A stretch of DNA of 25,674 nucleotides, from assembly GCA_021647375.1 (NCBI GenBank), contig JAKIUV010000036.1:1-25674 (forward strand), in the 5' to 3' direction. This DNA is from Robiginitomaculum sp. Its GTDB lineage: Bacteria; Pseudomonadota; Alphaproteobacteria; Caulobacterales; Maricaulaceae. Below are positions 7,920 to 15,812 of the stretch, one piece after another. The position numbers and the translations under genes were made by a program. The notes below the pieces were generated by a model. The model saw nothing but the letters and a program-made list of their open reading frames with translations, was not told where the DNA came from and searched no databases. How positions within the stretch are numbered: the first letter of the stretch is position 1; each line of letters opens with the position of its first letter.

Positions 7920-9056
7920 TCACCTAAGCGCCGCCGCTCTTGCTGCGATATAGGCACCGTCGCTGATTTCTGTCCATGTGCGGTAGTTGTTGCGAGCCTT
8001 GATATAGCTTTCATAAATTGCGCGGGTAGTTTTATCGGAATTACCGACCTCGGCGACAGCTTCTTCACTAAATTTCCCTATCTGGTTCCAAATTTCTCGT
8101 GAGAACACGCGCGGCTCTATATTGTGTTTTTCTTTGAGGGTTATCAGGGCATTGGCATTTTCGTGAGTGTATTCACCAATGCTAAGATCATTGGCACTGC
8201 GACCCGCAGCCAAGAAGATGGCTTGGTCAATCGCTGATAAACTGTTCCAGACATCGAGATTAACGCCAAGCCCAAGTGCCGCACCAGATTCGTGGAAGCC
8301 GGGACCATAATAATAAGGGGCTTCGCGGTAGAACCCGAAAGCATAATCATTCCAAGGCCCGACCCACTCAGTTGCGTCTATGGCACCGGATTGTAATGAT
8401 TGGTAAATCTCGCCGCCGGATAATTTGACCGCTGCCCCGCCAAGCCTACGTATTACCTCGCCGCCTATACCCGGTATACGCATTTTTAAGCCTTTAAAAT
8501 CTTCGAGTGTGTTGATTTCCTTCTTGAACCAGCCGCCCATTTGGTGACCAGTATTGCCTGCGTGGAAAGCCTTGATATTAAATTTGGCAGAAAGATTGTC
8601 CCAAAGTTTCTGTCCGCCTCCGAAATCTACCCAGGCGGCTATTTCGGTAGCAGTGAAGCCCATTGGCACAGCGGTAAAGAACGAGAAACCCTTGGCCTTG
8701 CCTTGCCAATAATACTCCGCCGAATGGTACATGTCTGCACCGCCTGTCGATACCGTATCAAAAACTTCGCCCGCCCCGACAAGTTCGCCAGCTGAGAAAA
8801 CTTTAATCTCGATACGGCCTTCGGTCATAGTGTTGACAAATTCAGCGAACCGATTGGCCATTATACCGAGGCCCGGGAAGTCCTTGGGCCACGAGGTGAC
8901 GAGCCGGAGTTGCCGACGGTTTTTACTGATGGCAGGTGCACCCGGTACGGCCTGCGCAACACCGCCCGTTATTTTCTTCTTACCGCCGAGCACAGCCACT
9001 GTCGTGGCTCCGGTTGCCAGTGCGGCAGCGGCGGTTAATATTTCTCGTCGTTTCAT
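7920..9056 (-). CDS. dctP: TRAP transporter substrate-binding protein, TakP-like
   Basis: This 378-aa periplasmic solute receptor captures an organic acid for the DctQM permease. The N terminus MKRREILTAAAALATGATTV has a twin-arginine pair (R3, R4) and a hydrophobic stretch, so Tat export is likely. The body closely follows the TakP group, known for 2-oxoacids bound with a metal ion. Shared stretches are GNTGHQMGGWFKKEINT (from about 168), GLKMRI with R193, and DATEWVGP with E230/W231, the places where this family holds the carboxylate and cation. The substrate is therefore probably a 2-oxo or related carboxylate, but lactate-type ligands are also known in this branch. A GGGGAGA site precedes the ATG. 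It starts 24 bp after bpt ends. Confidence 0.94.
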   Translation of the reverse strand: MKRREILTAAAALATGATTVAVLGGKKKITGGVAQAVPGAPAISKNRRQLRLVTSWPKDFPGLGIMANRFAEFVNTMTEGRIEIKVFSAGELVGAGEVFDTVSTGGADMYHSAEYYWQGKAKGFSFFTAVPMGFTATEIAAWVDFGGGQKLWDNLSAKFNIKAFHAGNTGHQMGGWFKKEINTLEDFKGLKMRIPGIGGEVIRRLGGAAVKLSGGEIYQSLQSGAIDATEWVGPWNDYAFGFYREAPYYYGPGFHESGAALGLGVNLDVWNSLSAIDQAIFLAAGRSANDLSIGEYTHENANALITLKEKHNIEPRVFSREIWNQIGKFSEEAVAEVGNSDKTTRAIYESYIKARNNYRTWTEISDGAYIAARAAALR

Positions 9057-9080
9057 AATCTCCCCATTATGTTGCGTCTT

Positions 9081-9800
9081 TTATTCTATATCGCACCATC
9101 CAATTTTGCGTAAAACCTGATGTGGCTTGAACTTAGCTTTGTAGGACATTTTAGGGCTTTGCTCGACCCAGTAGCCTAAATACAGAAATGCAAACCCGGC
9201 TTGTTTACATATATTGATATGATCCAATATCATGAAATTACCAAGGCTGCGCTTGGTCTCGTCCATGTCGAAAAAACTATATACCATAGAAAGTCCGTCG
9301 CGGAGGGTATCGGTAATACAACAAGCAATCAGGCGGTCATCTGCATTTCTATATTCAATGATTTCGGTGCGCGATGCGCAGTCTTCTACCATCATCTCAT
9401 AGCGCTCGAAATCCATTTCCGCCATACCGCCGTCCGGGTGACGGTTGAGTAGATATTTATTAAGAAGATCGAATTGCTCTTGGGTCGCATAGGCTTCGTT
9501 CACCGTGCGGATAAGGTCGGCATTGTTCTTTAATGTGCGGCGGAAACTGCGTCCTGGTGTAAATTCAGCCGACTTAACCCGCAAAGAATGACAAGCATGA
9601 CAAGTTTCGCAGGCCGGACGGTAAATAACATTTTGCGAGCGCCGGAAGCCTGAATGGGTCAGATAATCATTTATATTCGGACCTTTTAGCGGGTCGAGCG
9701 GTGTAAAGATTTTGCGTTCCATCTCGCCGTCCAAATACGGACAAGGCGCGGGCAGTGTAATATAAAACTGCAAATCGTTTGGATCAAAATGGCGGCTCAT
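9081..9800 (-). CDS. bpt: Aspartate/glutamate leucyltransferase (Bpt/Ate family)
   Basis: This 239-aa cytoplasmic aminoacyl-tRNA-protein transferase adds leucine (Bpt) or arginine (Ate) to acidic N termini, marking proteins for ClpS/ClpAP degradation. The N-terminal domain has PCPYLDGEMERK with C20 and the cluster CETCHAC with C64, C67 and C70. The GNAT-like C-terminal half contains FMILDHINICKQAGFAFLYLGYWVEQSPKMSYKAKFKP, split here only by the reader's eye into its FLYLGYW core and KM-YKxKFxP end, both typical of the family. Length matches bacterial Bpt. It lies nine bases after the SLC13 transporter and 24 before dctP. It is therefore probably on the same transcript although functionally unrelated. 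Leucyl specificity is inferred from family, not visible. Confidence 0.93.
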   Translation of the reverse strand: MSRHFDPNDLQFYITLPAPCPYLDGEMERKIFTPLDPLKGPNINDYLTHSGFRRSQNVIYRPACETCHACHSLRVKSAEFTPGRSFRRTLKNNADLIRTVNEAYATQEQFDLLNKYLLNRHPDGGMAEMDFERYEMMVEDCASRTEIIEYRNADDRLIACCITDTLRDGLSMVYSFFDMDETKRSLGNFMILDHINICKQAGFAFLYLGYWVEQSPKMSYKAKFKPHQVLRKIGWCDIE

Positions 9801-9809
9801 AAAAACACT

Positions 9810-11639
9810 CTAGCCAATATTAAACACAAAGGGAAGCAGGACTATATAACTAACCCAAATAATCAAGATGAGCGGAACCCCAAAACGGACATAGTCAATA
9901 AATTTATAATGCCCCGGCCCCATGACCAGTAAATTGGTCTGGTAGGCGATAGGGGTCGCGAACGAACAATTTGCAGCAAACAATACAGTTAAGATAAGGA
10001 TTTTCGGATCTATTCCGGTTTGGCTTGATACGCTAATGGCAATGGGCGCAAATAGAAGTGCCGTGGCGTTGTTAGATAATAAATTTGTCATTAAGGCGAC
10101 CAACAAGAATAACCCTGCGAGCAAGACTTGCGGCCCATATCCTTGCAAGGTATTCACCACTTGACCTGCAACATAGCCTGCGCCTCCCGTCGCCTCTAAG
10201 GCGATACCCATAGCAAATGCCGCACCGATAAGCATGAAGACTTTGCGGTCAAGGGAACGTATGGCTTGGCGCACATTCAGGCATTTGGTGGCTATCATGA
10301 GAGCAGCGCCCGTGAACGCCGCATGGACGATTGGTAAAACTCCTGTCGCAGCCAATAGGATAACACCCGCGAAAATAACTCGCGCAATATTAGCTTTGCG
10401 AATATCCGGAAGGTCTTGGGTCGCCCAATCTAGCAATAAAATATCATGGTGGTCGCGCATGGCTTCGATTTGTGGCACATAGCCAAACAGCAATAACACA
10501 TCGCCAGCTTGCAAATGGATTTTCAGCATCCGGTCGCGCATCATTCGCGAGCGCCTTTGTATGCCGAGAACTAGGCATCCATGCTCACGTTGAAACCCTG
10601 CTTGCTCAATAGTTTTGCCAATCATTTGCGATCCGGGTGCAATCACGGCTTCACTAATCACCATACGATCCGTACCGTCCTCTTGTTTAAAACCTGGTGT
10701 GGATAACATGCCTTTGAGATATTCTGGGTAGGCGGAAAGTAGTCCGGTTAAGGCTTTGCGAGTTGCCGCAACGGTTAAAATATCATCTTGCTTGAGGGCG
10801 GTTTCAAATGGGGGAAACAATTGTTTGTCGCCGCGCTGTATAGAGCGCACTGTCATCATGCGCAAATCTCGAAACAGGCCGGCAATAGGTTTAGCCCCAT
10901 TGAGCGGATGGGTTTCAGTAATGCGGATAGGGGCGATATATTGCCGTCCAGATACAGATTGTGTTCCGGGTGCTGGGCCCCGGTTTGGCAATAGCCATTT
11001 TGATGTCAGCACAATATAAATAGCACCGATAGCGGCTAAAATTAGTCCCGGAAATGCGGGATCGAAAAACCCTATGGTTTCATCCGTAGAACGGGAGAGA
11101 GCGCCTGCCACCAAAATATTGGTCGAGGAGCCGATAAGGGTGGTCATGCCAGCCAGAATACAGATAAAACTGAGCGGCATCATGAATTTAGATGCATTCC
11201 CGCGCAGTTGCAGTGCCATAGCCGACAATACAGGAATAAACATCACCACAACCGGCGTATTGTTCATGAACATAGACGTGACGAAAGCTGTGATAAAGAC
11301 CAATGTCAATGTGCGTTTTGGGGCTTTGTCTAGGTAAGAATTAAGCTTGCGTGTTGGGGTTTCCAGTGCACCCGTTTCGAAAATACCCTGTCCAATAACC
11401 AATAATGCCATGACGGTTATCAAAGCCGGGTCGGAAAAACCTGATAACAGTGTACGCGCATCGACCTGCATAGAGCTTTCGCCCATAAATAGTTGAAAAA
11501 ACAAAAGTAATGCAGCAATAATGCCGAGGGAAATCAGCTCTATGGAATATTTTTCCAAGGCGTAAAGCATGACCCCGACGATAACAATCCCGAAAACGGC
11601 CCACATTTGCCAACTGGTTTCTAATATTTGTCCGTCCAT
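9810..11639 (-). CDS. SLC13/DASS-type anion transporter with two TrkA_C domains
   Basis: This 609-aa inner-membrane protein belongs to the divalent anion:sodium symporter group (di- and tricarboxylates, sulfate and similar anions). Two membrane halves flank a soluble middle with two TrkA_C/RCK_C-like domains, roughly residues 255-300 and 320-400. Each half carries the paired substrate/cation signature: MNNTPVVVMFIP and GSSTN in the first, SNNATALLFAP and TPIAYQTNLLVMGPG in the second. The double TrkA_C form is common in bacterial transporters annotated as SLC13 permeases, and its ligand is not readable from sequence. It heads the minus-strand block with bpt and the TRAP genes. No clear Shine-Dalgarno is visible before the ATG at 11639. 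Confidence 0.9.
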   Translation of the reverse strand: MDGQILETSWQMWAVFGIVIVGVMLYALEKYSIELISLGIIAALLLFFQLFMGESSMQVDARTLLSGFSDPALITVMALLVIGQGIFETGALETPTRKLNSYLDKAPKRTLTLVFITAFVTSMFMNNTPVVVMFIPVLSAMALQLRGNASKFMMPLSFICILAGMTTLIGSSTNILVAGALSRSTDETIGFFDPAFPGLILAAIGAIYIVLTSKWLLPNRGPAPGTQSVSGRQYIAPIRITETHPLNGAKPIAGLFRDLRMMTVRSIQRGDKQLFPPFETALKQDDILTVAATRKALTGLLSAYPEYLKGMLSTPGFKQEDGTDRMVISEAVIAPGSQMIGKTIEQAGFQREHGCLVLGIQRRSRMMRDRMLKIHLQAGDVLLLFGYVPQIEAMRDHHDILLLDWATQDLPDIRKANIARVIFAGVILLAATGVLPIVHAAFTGAALMIATKCLNVRQAIRSLDRKVFMLIGAAFAMGIALEATGGAGYVAGQVVNTLQGYGPQVLLAGLFLLVALMTNLLSNNATALLFAPIAISVSSQTGIDPKILILTVLFAANCSFATPIAYQTNLLVMGPGHYKFIDYVRFGVPLILIIWVSYIVLLPFVFNIG

Positions 11640-11680
11640 AAGGTTTGTCTAGCAGGTAAATAAAATCTTTACAGTAAAAT

Positions 11681-11719
11681 TTTCCTTGGCGAGACCGATT
11701 ACTTGGCTTTACAAGGAAA
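11681..11719. promoter_or_regulatory. Inverted repeat between divergent SLC13 and dehydrogenase genes
   Basis: TTTCCTTG (11681-11688) is matched exactly by CAAGGAAA (11712-11719) across 23 bp. It lies in the 109-bp space that must hold the promoters of both divergent genes, so it could be an operator for a dimeric regulator. The centre-to-centre distance of about three helical turns fits binding on one DNA face. An 8-bp match can also arise by chance. Confidence 0.25.
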
Positions 11720-11748
11720 GCTGTGGGTGAAAGTTAGCAGAGGAATTT

Positions 11749-12606
11749 ATGGCAAAATTAGCATTTTTAGGGCTGGGTGTAATGGGATACCCTATGGCCG
11801 GACATTTGGTGCGCGCCGGACACGATGTGACCGTGTGGAACCGTACTGCTTCAAAAGCACAAACATGGGCTAGCGAATATGCAGGCAATAGGGCTGATAC
11901 GATCACTGACGCAGTTGAGGACGCTGATTATGTCATGATGTGTGTTGGTAATGATGATGATGTCTACGCTGTGGCGAAGGCCGCAATTCCTGCCATGAAA
12001 GCTGATAGCGTGTTGGTTGACCACACCACGGCTTCGGCAAAATGTGCGCGGCATTGTTACGAGCATGCCAAGGACGCAAATATAGGATTTGTAGATGCAC
12101 CCATATCCGGCGGAGAAGCTGGAGCCGTGAACGGGGCGCTGACTATAATGTGCGGCGGGGACGCAGATATATTCGCTAGCGCTGAACCCGTAATGGAGGC
12201 CTATGCCAAAGCCGTAAAACTGATGGGGCCATCCGGTGCAGGTCAACTGACGAAAATGGTCAACCAGATTTGTATTGCAGGCACATTGCAGGGGCTATCA
12301 GAAGCCGTGCATTTTGCCAAGCGTGCCGGACTGGACGTGGACGAAGTGGTGCAGGCTATCGGGCAGGGCGCCGCGCAAAGCTGGCAAATGGACAACCGCG
12401 CATCGACCATGGGACGGGGCGAATTTGAATTTGGTTTCGCCGTAGACTGGATGCGTAAAGATTTGAAAATTGCCATAGAGGCCGCAGAAGAGAACGGCGC
12501 AAACTTGACTATGGTCAAAATGATAGACAAGTATTACGCAGACGTCCAAGACATGGGCGGCAACCGCTGGGATACGTCTAGCTTACTTAAAAGATTGGAA
12601 CCATAA
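11749..12606 (+). CDS. NAD(P)-dependent beta-hydroxyacid dehydrogenase (3-hydroxyisobutyrate dehydrogenase family)
   Basis: This 285-aa cytoplasmic oxidoreductase interconverts a 3-hydroxyacid and its semialdehyde or oxo form. The N-terminal Rossmann fold has GLGVMG at residues 8-13. The substrate loop DAPISGG is at 116-122, and the catalytic lysine is K169 within GAGQLTKMVNQ. The C-terminal helical domain completes the family fold. NRT at 31-33 after the second strand suggests NADPH preference, as in glyoxylate/succinic semialdehyde reductases, but this is inference. AGAGGAA precedes the ATG. The stop overlaps the next ATG (TAATG), giving tight coupling to the phosphatase-fold gene. The exact substrate is not determinable; valine catabolism, glyoxylate reduction or aldehyde clearance are options. 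Confidence 0.9.
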   Translation: MAKLAFLGLGVMGYPMAGHLVRAGHDVTVWNRTASKAQTWASEYAGNRADTITDAVEDADYVMMCVGNDDDVYAVAKAAIPAMKADSVLVDHTTASAKCARHCYEHAKDANIGFVDAPISGGEAGAVNGALTIMCGGDADIFASAEPVMEAYAKAVKLMGPSGAGQLTKMVNQICIAGTLQGLSEAVHFAKRAGLDVDEVVQAIGQGAAQSWQMDNRASTMGRGEFEFGFAVDWMRKDLKIAIEAAEENGANLTMVKMIDKYYADVQDMGGNRWDTSSLLKRLEP

Positions 12607-13631
12607 TGCGCCGTGTTCTGAAGCGACTTTTCCAAATTATCCTGCTACTGGTTTTGCTCGCCGCAGGTATATTAGCGCTTAATTATTTCAATAATGGCCT
12701 GAAAAACAAATCTGGAGCAGGCGCGGACTTAGCCAATGCGGACGCTACAATTTCTGTTCTTAACTGGAATATAGGCTATGCGGGGCTTGGTAAAGAATCC
12801 GATTTTGTCATGGATGGCGGTGAGAACTTATTGCCGCCAAGTATTGAAATCGTTGAAAAAAACTTGGCGGGCATCCAGAAAGTTTTACGGGATAATAAAT
12901 CCGATTTATACCTCATTCAAGAAATTTCAGAGCCAGATATGCTTAATCTCGGGGTTGATGTTTTGGGTGGGGTTCAGCAAGCCTTGTCCGGTACTGACTG
13001 GTTTTTCAGCTATGATTTTCGCACACAATTTATTCCGCGTAGTTCATCATTAAAGCACGGTCTTGCTTCATTTGCATGGATTAAGACACAGCCAGTCACA
13101 CTTATTCGCCTACCTAATGAGCCGACTAGGTTGCAAGGTCTAATACAGCGGCAATATCACATACAGGCACGGGAGTTTACGGATGCAAATAGCAATCCAT
13201 GGGTAGTCATGAACATTCACCTATCCGCATTCGACGAGGGCGGGAATGTGCGTGTTCGACAATACGAAAAATTATTGGAAATTGCCGGCAAATATTATGC
13301 AGACGGCAAGCGTGTGGTTATTGGTGGGGATTGGAACATGCAATTAACACCGACAGACTTTCCCCACACCACCAAAGAAAAGGATCTATTCTGGCTTAAA
13401 ATATTGCCAACGGAAAGCCTGCCAGCCGATTGGCAAATAGTTGTTGACCCAAGTGTAGCGACTGTTCGCACCAATGAACGCCCCTTTATAAAGGGCGAAA
13501 ATTACACGACGATTATTGACGGCTATCTGGTTTCGCCCAATGTGGAGGTGGTTAGCATCAAAGGATTAGACACCAATTTCGAATTTACCGACCACCAACC
13601 GACACTAGCAAAATTCAAGAGCCGCCCATAA
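12606..13631 (+). CDS. Membrane-anchored endonuclease/exonuclease/phosphatase-family protein
   Basis: This 341-aa protein has the DNase I-like metal-dependent fold that hydrolyses phosphodiester or phosphomonoester bonds in nucleic acids, lipids or sugars. A single N-terminal helix, about residues 8-27, anchors it with the domain probably in the periplasm. Active-site stretches are VLNWNIGY (51-58), LIQEIS with E106, NIHLSAFD, GGDWN, and the closing DHQPTLAKF. Its ATG overlaps the dehydrogenase stop by one base. Its 3' end overlaps the convergent nnrU tail by 17 bp. The substrate is unknown; membrane anchoring favours an envelope phosphodiester or phospholipid over chromosomal DNA. Confidence 0.85.
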   Translation: MRRVLKRLFQIILLLVLLAAGILALNYFNNGLKNKSGAGADLANADATISVLNWNIGYAGLGKESDFVMDGGENLLPPSIEIVEKNLAGIQKVLRDNKSDLYLIQEISEPDMLNLGVDVLGGVQQALSGTDWFFSYDFRTQFIPRSSSLKHGLASFAWIKTQPVTLIRLPNEPTRLQGLIQRQYHIQAREFTDANSNPWVVMNIHLSAFDEGGNVRVRQYEKLLEIAGKYYADGKRVVIGGDWNMQLTPTDFPHTTKEKDLFWLKILPTESLPADWQIVVDPSVATVRTNERPFIKGENYTTIIDGYLVSPNVEVVSIKGLDTNFEFTDHQPTLAKFKSRP

Positions 13632-14187
13632 TAGGTACGCCTATTGTCAACTCGTGCAAATGTTTGACAAACAGAACATAAATCGCGGTTCCAATGATAA
13701 CAGCGTATATATCCCCGGCGATACTGGCTTTTTTAACGGGTAAATTACGCCCACTCACGGCTATTCTGTCAATGATCGCATAGGCCAGAAAACTACCGAA
13801 CAAGATCAGGGAATTAAGCTCGCCGTTGGCTAGCAAATGGCCAAAACTCCACAACATAACCGCAAGAAGCATGGGGTGTTTTATAGTATGTTTAATATAA
13901 CCGCGCGGTACATAGGCGGCCATCAGTAAAATCAGGGCAGGGAGCATCAAAGCCATGGTCACATGCACACCCCAGTCAGGCGGCGTAAAAATTTGTGGGG
14001 AGGGTCGCGCCAATCCATATCCCCAAAGCATAAGGGCAAAACCAAGCCCGGAGACGAGCGAATATAGCCCCATATATTTCATTGTTCCCATACGCACGCG
14101 AATATCGCGTCCGGGCACACGCGTCCGAAAGCTTGAATAAAAATGTGCGGCAAAGAACAAGATGGTTCCGGCAATAAGAAAATACAT
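13615..14187 (-). CDS. NnrU-family integral membrane protein
   Basis: This 190-aa multi-helix membrane protein is of the NnrU type. The family is named from nitrite/nitric oxide reductase clusters but is widespread in alphaproteobacteria without denitrification genes, and its biochemical role is unsettled. The start at 14187 is chosen because AAGGGG lies six bases upstream. It gives MYFLIAGTILFFAAHFYSSF, a typical family N terminus, whereas an upstream extension is basic and unlike the family. Conserved features include the early HF/H pair, YSLVSGLGFALMLWGYG, and HPMLLAVMLWSFGHLLANG with histidines that could bind a cofactor. The 3' end overlaps the preceding plus-strand gene by 17 bp. No nitrogen-oxide genes are nearby. 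Confidence 0.85.
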   Translation of the reverse strand: MYFLIAGTILFFAAHFYSSFRTRVPGRDIRVRMGTMKYMGLYSLVSGLGFALMLWGYGLARPSPQIFTPPDWGVHVTMALMLPALILLMAAYVPRGYIKHTIKHPMLLAVMLWSFGHLLANGELNSLILFGSFLAYAIIDRIAVSGRNLPVKKASIAGDIYAVIIGTAIYVLFVKHLHELTIGVPIMGGS

Positions 14188-14334
14188 AATAACCCCTTTT
14201 AATAGTTTCCGCAATCTGGACAAATGTCGATAATGTCTGGTCTTGCGCTTAATGTGGATTAGTCTATACAACCGCACCCATAACAACAAGTGCCAGCTTT
14301 ACGAAAGCTTGCACGCCAAAACACGGAAATAAAC

Positions 14335-14709
14335 ATGAAGGCCGACATCATCCTGTCCCGCAGTTTCACATTTGAAGCCGCACACTCCATTGATCTGCCT
14401 GACGGTACGGATCCAGGGTATAAGCATTTGCACGGCCATTCATTTAGCGCCAGTTTGTCAGTTAAAGGCCGCCAAGAAGATATTGATAAATGGCTCATGG
14501 ATTTTGGTTCCCTAGACCCGGTCATAAAGAAAATCCGCGACAAGCTCGACCATGCCTATTTAAACGACATAGAAGGGTTGAAATACTCAACCTTGGAAAA
14601 CCTCTGCACTTACATTTTCAAACTGGCAGAACCCATGGTGCCCGGCCTATATGCAGTGGAAATTTCCCGCCATACATGCGGACAAACCTGTCGGTTGCAG
14701 ATAGATTGA
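14335..14709 (+). CDS. queD: 6-pyruvoyl-tetrahydropterin synthase/QueD-family protein
   Basis: This 124-aa tunnel-fold enzyme is of the family that makes 6-carboxy-tetrahydropterin from dihydroneopterin triphosphate for queuosine or 7-deazaguanine synthesis. The zinc ligands are H17 (FEAAH) plus H33 and H35 in HLHGH. LDHAYLND (71-78) and the STLEN motif with E88 are also present. ATG at 14335 starts the family core; an upstream in-frame ATG at 14290 would add an unlike extension. Oddly, the catalytic cysteine of QueD, four residues before the first His of HGH, is Y29 here. The C-terminal substrate-binding Glu (KETC in E. coli) is replaced in RHTCGQTC. It therefore belongs to a variant subfamily whose reaction is uncertain. 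No other queuosine genes are in the window. Confidence 0.85.
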   Translation: MKADIILSRSFTFEAAHSIDLPDGTDPGYKHLHGHSFSASLSVKGRQEDIDKWLMDFGSLDPVIKKIRDKLDHAYLNDIEGLKYSTLENLCTYIFKLAEPMVPGLYAVEISRHTCGQTCRLQID

Positions 14710-15016
14710 CAGTAGAATTTATATGCCCGCCGATAATATCCTAATAAATTTAGGGGCATTACCGCATAAAAAAACAATAGAATCGGTTCACCAAGAGATA
14801 TTCCCTTTGGTCACTGTCACCAGAATTCGACAGACTTTTAGTCGGGTTGATTATCGTTTCGCTACCCGTTCCGACACCATAGCTTTCGTTTGCTCGCGTC
14901 CCAGTGGTTTTGTTTTCTGGCTCTTCAACTTTTTTAGGAAAACGAAATGTGTGTACATTTTTTGATTGTTTGAGAGTTCTACATGAGGACGTGCAATTCA
15001 GACCATTTCCAATGTC
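14710..15016. other. Gene-less 307-bp stretch between queD and udg
   Basis: Two plus-strand gene ends meet here: queD ends on the left, and udg, on the minus strand, ends on the right. No reading frame resembles a known protein. A short AT-rich hairpin, AAATGT-GTGT-ACATTT at 14945-14960 followed by three more T residues, could be a weak terminator for queD, about 235 nt after its stop. Nothing else recognisable is seen. Confidence 0.4.
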
Positions 15017-15799
15017 TCACCCATCCAACCGTGCCTTAATCGCCAACAAATCGCGCCATGCGTCTTTTTTTAGCTCCGGGCGCCTCAGTAAAAAAGCTGG
15101 GTGGTATAGGGGCATTGCGGGGACAGTCTCGCCGTTTATATCTAGTTCTTGCCAGTTTCCTCTTGTCTTCATTATGCCTGTTTTGCCGGTTAGGGCTAAG
15201 AGGGAGACGCCGCCTACTATTATGATTAGTTTGGGAGCTATGAGTTCCATGTGGCGGGTTATGAACGGGGCGCACATTGTTAGTTCGTCTTCTGTGGGGT
15301 TGCGATTGCCGGGGGGGCGCCAGTTACAGACATTTGTTATGTAGAGACTGGTTTCGTCTAGGTCGATGGCGGCGAACATTTTGTCTAGGAGTTGCCCGGC
15401 GGGTCCTACGAATGGTTTGCCGCTTTCGTCTTCGGAGCGGCCCGGTGCTTCGCCGATGATCATGATGTCTGCGTCTGGATTGCCCCTTGCGAAGACGATA
15501 TTTCTGGCATGGTCGCTGAGGACGCCTGCGTCGAAACCCTCGATGATGGTTTTTAGGGCTTCGAGGGTTGGTGCGGCCTTGGCTTGTTCTGCTGCTTTTT
15601 CTAATTGCTTGGCAGCATCTGGTTGCGGGGCGGCAGGCGCGGTTCGGGGTGGAGCAGACTTAGCGATTGGTTTGTGCGCTTTTTTAGGGGTTCTAGGCGC
15701 GGGCGGCACTACTGGAATGTCCACGCCCATATCGTCCCACCAAGCATGGCTGGCTTGCAGGGCGGATTTTAATGCCTGTTCTGCGTTTGGTGCTGTCAT
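15017..15799 (-). CDS. Uracil-DNA glycosylase, family-4-like without the iron-sulfur cysteines
   Basis: This 260-aa repair enzyme removes uracil from DNA. Residues 1-80 are a low-complexity Ala/Pro/Lys-rich tail that looks disordered. The catalytic domain has motif A GEAPGRSED at 116-124, GKPFVGPAGQLLD (127-139), TNVCNWRPPGNRNPT (155-169) and motif B HPAFLL at 233-238. Family-4 enzymes normally hold a 4Fe-4S cluster through four cysteines, two near the domain start and two around the RPPxNR segment. Here the domain start (EGFDAGVLSDHARN) has none, and W160 replaces the Cys before RPP. Only C158 and C176 remain, so no classical cluster is expected. It starts 13 bp after the rimK stop, in the same minus-strand unit. 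Confidence 0.9.
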   Translation of the reverse strand: MTAPNAEQALKSALQASHAWWDDMGVDIPVVPPAPRTPKKAHKPIAKSAPPRTAPAAPQPDAAKQLEKAAEQAKAAPTLEALKTIIEGFDAGVLSDHARNIVFARGNPDADIMIIGEAPGRSEDESGKPFVGPAGQLLDKMFAAIDLDETSLYITNVCNWRPPGNRNPTEDELTMCAPFITRHMELIAPKLIIIVGGVSLLALTGKTGIMKTRGNWQELDINGETVPAMPLYHPAFLLRRPELKKDAWRDLLAIKARLDG

Positions 15800-15812
15800 C
15801 TATCTGGCCATC

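Noticed and set aside
7681..7923. Minus-strand open frame of 80 codons between dctP and dctQ
   Set aside because: It lies almost entirely inside the inverted-repeat element, and its peptide is just the translation of the repeat.
14723..14965. Plus-strand open frame of 80 codons after queD
   Set aside because: No ribosome binding site, no recognisable domain, and a composition like the surrounding non-coding DNA.
14904..15344. Plus-strand open frame of 146 codons
   Set aside because: It is largely antisense to the well-supported uracil-DNA glycosylase gene.
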